Source: Rickettsiales bacterium
GTDB taxonomy: Bacteria; Pseudomonadota; Alphaproteobacteria; Rickettsiales; Anaplasmataceae
Reading direction: 5' to 3'
Assembly (NCBI GenBank): GCA_031266615.1
Contig: JAISAR010000035.1
Coordinates: 1-8,707 of the forward strand
Length of the DNA stretch: 8,707 nucleotides
In this document: positions 1-5,812 of the stretch, one piece after another
Layout: each line of letters opens with the position of its first letter
How positions within the stretch are numbered: position 1 is the stretch's first letter
Position numbers and translations under genes: made by a program
Notes under the pieces: generated by a model
Seen by the model: only the letters and a program-made list of their open reading frames with translations
What the model was told of the DNA's origin: nothing
Database searches by the model: none

Positions 1-137
1 CTATGTGCACTGCATGTCTTTTTAAAATTTCGGGTTTTTACCCATACAAGCTGAAACGCGCTTATAAGTCGTTTAAGACAGCACCCAACGTCAGGTTTTA
101 AAATAGAGAGTGGAATAACTAGCTACCTCGGAGTTTT

Positions 138-306
138 ATTGTCTTTTTTTTCTGCCTGGTAAATTTCTTAAATATTATAGCTTAGACTAGTTGTGTTTAA
201 AAGCAGCTAAATTGCAGCGTTTAAGACACAAAAACGCCAATACTGAAAATAAATACTGACCAGGGCTTCTTTTGCTTTTTTTTGCTTGGTAAATTTTTTA
301 ATATAA
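138..306 (+). repeat. Long intergenic repeat, left copy (inverted relative to 8535-8707)
   Basis: Read on the plus strand, this stretch matches the reverse complement of 8535-8707. About the first 125 bases (138-262) are nearly identical, with roughly four differences, and similarity fades toward 306. All differences I could place are transitions. Inside the copy, a T-rich tract followed by TGCCTGGTAAATTTCTTAAATA (154-175) recurs in the same direction, degenerate, about 130 bases on (TGCTTGGTAAATTTTTTAA, 283-301). The unit therefore looks like part of a degenerate tandem array. It also contains two copies of AATACTGA (239-259) and a GCGTTT/AAACGC inverted repeat. No protein is encoded. Confidence 0.85.
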
Positions 307-360
307 TTGCAATGCAAGATGAGGTTTGGGTTCGTAGGCCAATACATCCGAACAAAAAGA

Positions 361-389
361 TTGAATATTTCTACAGAATTGTGTATAAT
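361..389 (+). promoter_or_regulatory. Sigma-70-type promoter of the Rpn nuclease gene
   Basis: TTGAAT (361-366) is followed after exactly 17 bases by a perfect TATAAT (384-389), placing the likely start of transcription near 396. That leaves a short leader of about 20 bases before the ATG at 417. The leader has no convincing Shine-Dalgarno sequence, which is common in this group. Confidence 0.65.
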
Positions 390-416
390 TCTTAATACTT
401 TTTAAGTGAATCTCTC

Positions 417-1352
417 ATGGCTTTATCAAAATTTCTCAATCCAAAACTGGACTTAACCTTCAAGAAAATCTTTGGCACTGAGAAAAACAAGAACATTCTT
501 ATTCACTTTCTCAATGATATCTTGGGCTTTACTGGCAAGGACGAAATAAAAGAAATAGAGTTCCTCAGTACTATTATGGATGCTGAAATTGCCTCTGATA
601 AACAGAGTATCGTTGACGTTCTTTGCAAGGATTCTAGTGGGCTTAGGTACGTGATTGAGATGCAGCTCGCTCGCGATAAAGGCTTTGAAAAACGCGCTCA
701 GCTATATGCTGCTAAGGCGTATTCAAGACAGGTTAGGAAAGGTGGCGAGTACATCGATTTAAAGACAGTATTCTTTATTGCTATTTCCGATAATGCGATA
801 TTTCCTGAGGAAGTTGACTATATTTCTACTCATAATATACGAGACATAAAAACCAATGGACATTACTTAAAAGATTTTCAGTTTGTCTTTATTGAGCTGC
901 CTAAATTCCAAAAGAATAAAGTAGAGCAGCTAGAAAGCACAGTAGAAAGGTGGTGTTTCTTTTTCAAGTATGCAGAGGATATTACAGATGAAGACTTAAG
1001 GAATATAGCAGAAAAATCACCAATAATAAAGCTAGCATATGATGAGTTAGACAAGTTTAGCTGGGACGAAAAAGATCTAATAGCGTATGAAGAAAGATTA
1101 ATGGACCTACGCAAAGAAGAAGGCATCCTCGCTCAAAAGCTTGATGATGCTACTGAAAAAGGTAGACAAGAAGGTATCCAAATCGGCGAAGAACGTGGCA
1201 TCCAAATCGGCGAAGAAAGAGGCAGAAAAGAAAGGGAAATTGAAGTTGCTAAAAACCTACTTAAAGCAGGAGTTCCTATTGATATCATAGCTCAAACTAC
1301 TGGTCTTCCTAAAGCTGAAATTGCGCAACTCAAAGAGGAAGTTACGAGTTAA
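417..1352 (+). CDS. Rpn family (PD-(D/E)XK) recombination-promoting nuclease / putative transposase
   Basis: This 311-residue protein starts with the family signature: residues 5-33 contain KFLNPKLDLTFKKIFG, followed by a leucine-rich helix ending FLNDIL. The nuclease core shows IVDVL with Asp67 and the strand YVIEMQL with Glu81-x-Gln83, the D...ExQ variant of the PD-(D/E)XK site seen in this family. A further helix at 91-104 carries KRAQLYAAKAYSRQ. Residues 225-280 are charged and helical and contain a tandem 8-residue repeat (GIQIGEER, 253-260 and 261-268). The C-terminus (284-306) is a small helix-turn element with AGVPIDIIAQTTGLP. Relatives such as E. coli RpnA are DNA endonucleases that raise RecA-independent recombination; older annotations call them transposases. 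Wolbachia genomes carry many copies, often decayed, but this one appears intact. It stands alone behind its own promoter, with no terminal inverted repeats immediately around it. Its cellular role is not known. Confidence 0.9.
   Translation: MALSKFLNPKLDLTFKKIFGTEKNKNILIHFLNDILGFTGKDEIKEIEFLSTIMDAEIASDKQSIVDVLCKDSSGLRYVIEMQLARDKGFEKRAQLYAAKAYSRQVRKGGEYIDLKTVFFIAISDNAIFPEEVDYISTHNIRDIKTNGHYLKDFQFVFIELPKFQKNKVEQLESTVERWCFFFKYAEDITDEDLRNIAEKSPIIKLAYDELDKFSWDEKDLIAYEERLMDLRKEEGILAQKLDDATEKGRQEGIQIGEERGIQIGEERGRKEREIEVAKNLLKAGVPIDIIAQTTGLPKAEIAQLKEEVTS
1173..1220 (+). repeat. 24-bp in-frame tandem duplication within the nuclease gene
   Basis: Units 1173-1196 and 1197-1220 each encode GIQIGEER and differ mainly in the last codon (CGT versus AGA). 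A third, weaker relative (KGRQEG) precedes them. The array lies in the charged helical linker between the nuclease core and the C-terminal element, so gain or loss of a unit would keep the reading frame. Confidence 0.9.
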
Positions 1353-1382
1353 TTTCAAACCACTTAGCTGAATAGACACGTG

Positions 1383-1402
1383 TAGATAAATCTAGTTTTT
1401 TT
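1383..1402 (+). terminator. Weak terminator-like hairpin after the nuclease gene
   Basis: TAGAT-AA-ATCTA (1383-1394) forms a very short AT-rich stem and is followed by G and seven T residues (1396-1402). The position, about 30 bases after the nuclease stop and just before the convergent trhO stop, suits a terminator. The stem is weak, so this is tentative. Confidence 0.3.
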
Positions 1403-1407
1403 AATTG

Positions 1408-2214
1408 TTAAGCTTTACAATCAGAGCAAACCACCTGACCACGTGAGACTGATTTCTGCTCGTCCGTTGAAACTTGATTTGAGCAAAATATGCATTTTAT
1501 TTTGTCGCTTGGAACAAGTGAGTTATTAACGGCAATTCTATCGTCAAAAACAAAACATTCACCTTCCCAATTACCATTTTTATTATGAGTGTTTTCAAGA
1601 TAAGAAAGAATACCACCTTTAAGATGGTACACATCGTTAAATCCAAGGCTTTTCATGTATGCTGTAGATTTCTCGCATCTTATTCCACCAGTGCAGTACA
1701 TAGCCACTTTCAGGTCTTTATTCTCAGAAAATGACTTTGCCCACTGAGAGAATTCACGAAAACATTGAGTGTGTGGATTAATTGCATTCTTGAACTTGCC
1801 TAATTTTACTTCGTACTCATTTCGTGTGTCTATTACTAAAACGTCAGGTCGAGAGATAAAATCATCCCAATACTCTGGATCAACATATTTGCCTCTAAGA
1901 GAAATATCGAGATTGTCTACGCCGAGGTTTACAATTTCTCTTTTTAACCTCACTTTCATCTTACTAAATGGTTGATATTCTGCTGCACTTTCTTTCCACG
2001 TAAGATCTTTCAGCCTGTAATCAGAACGTAGAAAATCGAATGTTTTATCAATTGCGCTTCTTTCACCGGATATGGTTGCGTTGATGCCCTCCTTTGCAAG
2101 GAGTATAGTGCCCTTCAGCTCAGCGTCATCGCATGCAGCTTTTATTTCATCTTTCATGTCATAATAGTTAGAGAGTTCTACAAAATGGTAGAAAGTTGCT
2201 ATGACAAAGCTCAT
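1408..2214 (-). CDS. trhO: TrhO: oxygen-dependent tRNA uridine(34) hydroxylase (rhodanese family)
   Basis: TrhO (YceA/UPF0176) hydroxylates U34 in the anticodon of certain tRNAs to 5-hydroxyuridine using O2, the first step toward cmo5U-type wobble modification. The 268-residue protein has the family layout. An N-terminal acylphosphatase-like half carries GTILLAKEGINATISG (35-50), and a rhodanese domain (about 115-215) has VLVIDTRNEYE (125-135) and the active loop CTGGIRC with catalytic Cys174 and conserved Cys180. WEGECFVFDDRIAV (216-229) is a family motif, and the tail has two CxxC pairs (241/244, 263/266) that could bind metal. Length and motifs are complete. The ATG at 2214 fits the promoter placed 26 bases upstream; no clear Shine-Dalgarno is seen. 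It is transcribed divergently from the ABC permease and converges with the nuclease gene. Assignment is secure; activity in this organism is inferred from the family. Confidence 0.94.
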   Translation of the reverse strand: MSFVIATFYHFVELSNYYDMKDEIKAACDDAELKGTILLAKEGINATISGERSAIDKTFDFLRSDYRLKDLTWKESAAEYQPFSKMKVRLKREIVNLGVDNLDISLRGKYVDPEYWDDFISRPDVLVIDTRNEYEVKLGKFKNAINPHTQCFREFSQWAKSFSENKDLKVAMYCTGGIRCEKSTAYMKSLGFNDVYHLKGGILSYLENTHNKNGNWEGECFVFDDRIAVNNSLVPSDKIKCIFCSNQVSTDEQKSVSRGQVVCSDCKA

Positions 2215-2239
2215 GATTATTAACTTATCAACTTAGAAT

Positions 2240-2268
2240 ATAATATATAAAATTATAAAGATATTCAA
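2240..2268 (-). promoter_or_regulatory. Sigma-70-type promoter of trhO
   Basis: On the minus strand, TTGAAT (2268-2263) is followed after 17 bases by TATTAT (2245-2240), predicting transcription from about 2233 and a leader of about 20 bases. The -35 hexamer is identical to that of the nuclease promoter. It lies within the 113-base divergent spacer shared with the ABC permease, whose own promoter I cannot place convincingly in this AT-rich stretch. Confidence 0.55.
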
Positions 2269-2327
2269 CTCTGGATATCTTCAGCTTTTGTATATAACAT
2301 TTTAATATTAAGTGTGGATTGAATTTA

Positions 2328-3926
2328 ATGTTTTTAAGAATATTTAAAAATATATTCTTATTTCTAGTAAGTATATTATTTATCTGCCCTATACTATCGT
2401 TAATATCGATTCTATTTACAAAATCGGCAGATTCTGGGTGGGTAATCAGTACACTTTTTCCTGAATATATACTAAATACGTTAATCTTGATGGTAGGGGT
2501 TGGAAGTATATCTTTTATATTTGGAGTGATACCAGCGTGGCTCACCACATTTTTTTCATTTCCTGGGAGTAGAATTTTTAAGATTGCTTTATTTTTTCCG
2601 TTATCGATTCCCGGATATATAGTAGCGTTTGTCTATGTAAACACGCTAGAGTTTTCAGGTCCGATTCAGAGTTTGTTAAGAGAAATTTTGGAGTGGAGCA
2701 AAGGCGATTATTGGTTTCCCGAGATCAAATCTCTAGGTGGTGGAATATTAGTGATGGGGTTCAGTTTATATCCATACGTTTACATATTGGTCCGCTCAAG
2801 TCTAAGGAACGTTAGCAACTCGGTTACTATTGCATCGACACTTGGGTTCTCCTCACTGCAGAGTTTATTTTCTGTCATAATACCCTCTATACGTCCATCA
2901 ATTATAGCTGGATTATCCTTGGTGCTAATGGAAGTAATTACGGATTTTGGTACACCACAGTTTCTTGCAATTGACACTTTTACCACAGGAGTATATCGCA
3001 CCTGGTTTTTGCTGCATGATAAATATTCAGCTACTGTTTTAGCAGTTGCAGAATTGATCTTCATTGCAACACTAATAACTATTGAAAAAATCCTGCAAAA
3101 AAGGGGGATCTCCTATTCTGCAATCAGTACTAATTCAGATTACCACAACAAGCGCAGTATAAATGGTGCTGTGCCATTGATCTTTGCTTATATCATGTGT
3201 GTATTGCCAATACTAATAGGTTTTGCTTTACCAATTATTCCACTGATATATTGGAGTATAGAGAAGGGGTTTTTCATATATGAGGCAAGATTCTATAGCA
3301 TAATAGCAAATAGCTTTAGTTTATCATTCATTACTGCACTAATCTCGATTAGCATTGCAATAATGATTGGGTATGCGGCGCGTAAAAACAAAGTAATCAG
3401 TAGCATAGCACGTCTCATTTCTTTGGGCTACGCAATTCCAAATGCGATTATTGCAATTAGTATAATAATATTTTTAAGCAAGATATCTTCTTTTGTTACT
3501 CAATATATAGTGGAAGTGAGCCTAGTAGGAACTGTTGGTGCTTTGATTTACTCGTATTTATTTCGTTTTTTTGCTATATCTTTTAAAGCAATAGAATCAG
3601 GGCTCAAAAAAACATCAAATGAAATTGAGTGGACCGCATATACTATGGGTCATGGACCTATTTCCACGTGTCTGAATGTTCATATTCCTCTCATCAGGAA
3701 AAGCATACTGTCGGGGTTTTTGCTCGTGTTTATGGATACTATCAAGGAACTCACGGCAACACTCATTATAAGGCCATTTAATTTTGAAACTATATCAACT
3801 AGAATATATGAGCTTGTAAGCGATGAGCGTTACAGAGAGGCTGCCCCGTTTTCATTAATGATAGTTATCATCGGCTTAATCTCCACAATGATCTTATTTA
3901 AGCTTGATGATGGGAGTAAAAAATAA
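2328..3926 (+). CDS. ABC transporter permease, probably ferric iron (FbpB/AfuB-like)
   Basis: This 532-residue inner-membrane protein has about 12 hydrophobic segments in two similar halves, each a binding-protein-dependent permease domain. Each half carries an EAA-type cytoplasmic loop where the ATPase docks: about 164-192 (IASTLGFSS, then VIIPSIRPSI) and about 430-458 (WTAYTMGHGP, then VHIPLIRKSI). The double-permease form and length match the Fe3+ transporter family (FbpB, SfuB, AfuB). The related thiamine permease ThiP has the same architecture, so the substrate is inferred. MEVITDFGTPQFLAIDTFTTGVYR-type sequence (about 201-224) is typical of the iron group. No ATPase or periplasmic binding-protein gene lies beside it; in Wolbachia and relatives these parts are usually dispersed. 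The frame also opens with TTG at 2319, three codons upstream. I prefer the ATG at 2328 because the GTGG at 2313-2316 is then at workable distance and the hydrophobic N-terminus stays complete. It converges with apaG, 21 bases apart. Confidence 0.88.
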   Translation: MFLRIFKNIFLFLVSILFICPILSLISILFTKSADSGWVISTLFPEYILNTLILMVGVGSISFIFGVIPAWLTTFFSFPGSRIFKIALFFPLSIPGYIVAFVYVNTLEFSGPIQSLLREILEWSKGDYWFPEIKSLGGGILVMGFSLYPYVYILVRSSLRNVSNSVTIASTLGFSSLQSLFSVIIPSIRPSIIAGLSLVLMEVITDFGTPQFLAIDTFTTGVYRTWFLLHDKYSATVLAVAELIFIATLITIEKILQKRGISYSAISTNSDYHNKRSINGAVPLIFAYIMCVLPILIGFALPIIPLIYWSIEKGFFIYEARFYSIIANSFSLSFITALISISIAIMIGYAARKNKVISSIARLISLGYAIPNAIIAISIIIFLSKISSFVTQYIVEVSLVGTVGALIYSYLFRFFAISFKAIESGLKKTSNEIEWTAYTMGHGPISTCLNVHIPLIRKSILSGFLLVFMDTIKELTATLIIRPFNFETISTRIYELVSDERYREAAPFSLMIVIIGLISTMILFKLDDGSKK

Positions 3927-3947
3927 ATTTTAATGAGTTCACTGGAT

Positions 3948-4352
3948 CTAGTGCGGTCTAGCGTTTATGTATGGACTATCCAGAGAAAAAGGCGGTATCA
4001 TGACCTCAAAGACTTTTGTGCTTTCTTCATTTAGAAATTCGTACCTACCTTGCATTATTCCCGATGGTGCGTTTAAGTATGTCCCGCTTGTATACCTAAA
4101 TACTTCTCCAGGCTTTATCACAGGCTGCTCTCCAATAACACCAGCACCTGCAATTTCATTTACCTTCCCTTTGTAATCTATTATCTGCCAATGGCGGCTC
4201 AGCAATTGAATAGTTGATGAGCTTTTATTTTTTATCTTAACATTGTATATCCACACATAGCAATTTTCATAAGGGATAGATTGCTCCTCGATGTAAACTG
4301 GTAAAACTGTAACTTCAACGGAGTTAGTAGTAAGTATGTATTCTAGAGCCAT
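3948..4352 (-). CDS. apaG: ApaG domain protein (Co2+/Mg2+ efflux-associated)
   Basis: The 134-residue protein is a full-length ApaG, a small immunoglobulin-like beta-sandwich. Diagnostic segments are LLSRHWQIIDYKGKV (about 55-69), GAGVIGEQPVIKPGEVFRYTSGT (about 73-95) and GIMQGRYEF (about 102-110), including the glycine-rich loop that resembles a pyrophosphate-binding motif. ApaG was linked genetically to cobalt resistance and magnesium efflux in enterobacteria, but its biochemical role is still unclear. In proteobacteria it is often near apaH and ksgA; neither is present here. The only plausible start is the ATG at 4352, with a good promoter 27 bases upstream and no obvious Shine-Dalgarno. 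It converges with the ABC permease and is divergent from purK across 95 bases. Confidence 0.94.
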   Translation of the reverse strand: MALEYILTTNSVEVTVLPVYIEEQSIPYENCYVWIYNVKIKNKSSSTIQLLSRHWQIIDYKGKVNEIAGAGVIGEQPVIKPGEVFRYTSGTYLNAPSGIMQGRYEFLNEESTKVFEVMIPPFSLDSPYINARPH

Positions 4353-4378
4353 ATTATGATTTAAGAAAACAACACCTA

Positions 4379-4407
4379 ATTATACACTATTTTCATGGAT
4401 TCTTCAA
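4379..4407 (-). promoter_or_regulatory. Sigma-70-type promoter of apaG
   Basis: On the minus strand, TTGAAG (4407-4402) and a perfect TATAAT (4384-4379) are separated by 17 bases. Transcription would start near 4372, about 20 bases before the apaG ATG. No comparably good promoter for purK is visible in the other direction. Confidence 0.65.
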
Positions 4408-4447
4408 GCATGTTATCGTATTCTAATGAGAAATTATTCAGAATAAT

Positions 4448-5521
4448 ATGGACGGATCAGATATGCTCGGCAAAAGAGTAATAGGGATAATAGGTAGTGG
4501 ACAATTAGGTAAAATGACTGCTATTGCTGCAACAAAACTTGGGCAAAAAACTCATATTTTTGCCGATGCTAAGGATGATCCAGCTTGCTCTGTTGCCGGT
4601 AGTGTAACAATAGCAGATTTTTCTGATAAGAAGGCACTTGTATCTTTTGCACAGAGCGTGGATTTAGTCACTATTGAATCTGAAAATATTCCTTGTGACG
4701 CAGTTGATATTATATCACAGCACGCAGACTTTTACCCGGGTAAAAAAGCATTACATATTTCGCAAAATAGGCTGAGAGAAAAAGACTTTATTAGAGATTT
4801 GGGTATAAAAACCGCTGGTTATAAAAATATACAAAATTATGATGAGCTATTAGAAAACAGTAGGACTTTTGGCTACCCAGTAAGGCTGAAAACAATAGAA
4901 ATGGGTTACGATGGAAAAGGACAATATGTGATCGGGAATGATTCTGAAGCGAAACAGTTTGCTTCCTTTGATTGGAACACAAAGTATATCCTCGAAGCAG
5001 GTGTTGATTTACTAAAAGAGGTTTCAATAGTTATTGCAAGAGATAAAAACGGTAAAGTAACTTTTTTTCCTATAGCAGAAAATCACCATGTTGATGGAAT
5101 ACTTGATACTTCAACAGTGCCAGCCAAAATAGATAGTAAATTAACTCAAGAGGTGCAACAAACCGCAGGGAAAATAGCAGGTGCGCTTGATGTAGTAGGA
5201 ATCCTTGCTATTGAATTTTTCATTACTAAAAATAATGAGCTGCTAGTTAACGAACTAGCTCCAAGACCTCACAATTCCTGCCACTGGAGTTTGGATGCAT
5301 GCAATGTTAGTCAGTTTGAGCAATTGGTTAGGGTAATATGCGGGTTACCTACGCAGGAAATAGCATTGCGCTTTTCTTGCATGACGAAGAACATAATAGG
5401 TAGTGATATATATGATCTCCATAAGTATCTGAGCAACAAAAGAGCCAGTTTGACCATATACGGAAAGAAAGAGGTCAGGGATAAGCGTAAAATGGGACAT
5501 GTCAACATAGATTTGAGTTAG
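4448..5521 (+). CDS. purK: PurK: 5-(carboxyamino)imidazole ribonucleotide synthase
   Basis: PurK uses ATP and bicarbonate to convert AIR to N5-CAIR in de novo purine synthesis, feeding PurE. The 357-residue protein has the three ATP-grasp parts. The N-terminal Rossmann-like segment has IGIIGSGQLGKM (12-23) and VTIESENIP (74-82). The central ATP-binding part has PVRLKTIEMGYDGKGQ (144-159), then VGILAIEFF (250-258) and NELAPRPHNSCHWSLDAC (268-285). The C-terminal lid ends in KMGHVNI (348-354). Length is normal. Two usually conserved spots differ from what I expect for the family: NSCH where NSGH is usual, and TIEMGYDGKGQ in place of the common TRRGGYDGKGQ. Key acidic residues (Glu256, Glu269) are kept, so I expect an active enzyme. 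The start could also be the ATG at 4463, preceded by GGACGG; that form would begin directly before the Rossmann strand. Wolbachia keeps the purine pathway, which agrees. Confidence 0.95.
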   Translation: MDGSDMLGKRVIGIIGSGQLGKMTAIAATKLGQKTHIFADAKDDPACSVAGSVTIADFSDKKALVSFAQSVDLVTIESENIPCDAVDIISQHADFYPGKKALHISQNRLREKDFIRDLGIKTAGYKNIQNYDELLENSRTFGYPVRLKTIEMGYDGKGQYVIGNDSEAKQFASFDWNTKYILEAGVDLLKEVSIVIARDKNGKVTFFPIAENHHVDGILDTSTVPAKIDSKLTQEVQQTAGKIAGALDVVGILAIEFFITKNNELLVNELAPRPHNSCHWSLDACNVSQFEQLVRVICGLPTQEIALRFSCMTKNIIGSDIYDLHKYLSNKRASLTIYGKKEVRDKRKMGHVNIDLS

Positions 5522-5626
5522 ACACCATAACTTCGCAATTGTATAGACGTTTGTTTTAGAAAAAAGTGCGCTGAGTTTTATAGCCAATTTTGCTCCAAAC
5601 ACAAGCCAAGTATTCCCTTCGGTGTC

Positions 5627-5677
5627 ATTCCAGCGCGTGACGCTGGAATCTAGGTGAAAAAAGCGTAGATCCTAGAT
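5627..5677. repeat. Wolbachia-type palindromic repeat with two overlapping hairpins
   Basis: ATTCCAGCG (5627-5635), loop CGTGA, CGCTGGAAT (5641-5649) is a perfect 9-bp inverted repeat. A second inverted repeat ATCTAGG (5648-5654) with CCTAGAT (5671-5677) begins within the last two bases of the first. The first hairpin belongs to the short palindromic family found in many copies in Wolbachia spacers, usually recognised by GTCATTCCAGCG...CGCTGGAATC. Confidence 0.85.
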
Positions 5678-5707
5678 TAAAGATAAATTTTAGGCCTAAA
5701 ACACCCG

Positions 5708-5743
5708 CAACCTTATTGTAAGGGGGTTGTCAAGTAGTTTTTT
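5708..5743 (+). terminator. Terminator-like hairpin downstream of purK
   Basis: CAAC-CTTA (5708-5715), loop TTG, TAAG (5719-5722), a three-G bulge and GTTG (5726-5729) can fold into an 8-bp bulged stem, followed eight bases later by six T residues (5738-5743). It sits almost 190 bases past the purK stop, which is far for a dedicated terminator, so it may simply be part of the repeat cluster. Confidence 0.35.
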
Positions 5744-5812
5744 GTTTCTGACGATCGTTATATGCCCAGCGCGCTGCCAAAGGCTGGCTAGTTATGCGAG
5801 AAGCCCATTGCT

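Larger units (their letters stand above)
1..416. other. Non-coding, repeat-bearing region upstream of the nuclease gene
   Basis: I see no open reading frame of useful length on either strand here. The stretch holds a small hairpin (GGGT-TTTT-ACCC, 32-43), an 11-base direct repeat CGTTTAAGACA at 70-80 and 218-228, the long repeat copy at 138-306 that recurs inverted at the right end of the window, and the nuclease promoter at 361-389. It is typical of decayed, repeat-rich Wolbachia spacers. Whatever lies to the left of position 1 is out of view. Confidence 0.7.
5522..5812. other. Convergent, repeat-rich spacer between purK and the M16 peptidase gene
   Basis: This 291-base gap has no supportable gene. 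From left to right it holds about 100 plain AT-rich bases, the palindromic repeat at 5627-5677, a terminator-like hairpin at 5708-5743, and a further CCAGC/GCTGG inverted repeat (5766-5770 with 5783-5787) that could serve the peptidase operon arriving on the minus strand. Both flanking genes end here, so the hairpins may help end transcription from both sides. Confidence 0.65.

Noticed and set aside
330..353. GTTCG...CGAAC inverted repeat resembling a tRNA T-arm
   Set aside because: The loop is 14 bases rather than 7 and no acceptor, D or anticodon arm can be found around it.
2228..2548. Minus-strand 106-aa reading frame over the start of the ABC permease
   Set aside because: It lies mostly opposite the permease coding sequence, has low-complexity Ile/Asn/Lys-rich content and no family resemblance; it is a shadow frame.
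3940..3953. Near-palindrome CACTGGATCTAGTG between the permease and apaG stops as a terminator
   Set aside because: It is short, has a mismatched pair and no T-tract on either side, and partly overlaps the apaG stop.
3967..4176. Plus-strand 69-aa reading frame inside apaG
   Set aside because: It is fully opposite a complete, conserved ApaG and shows no ribosome site or motif.
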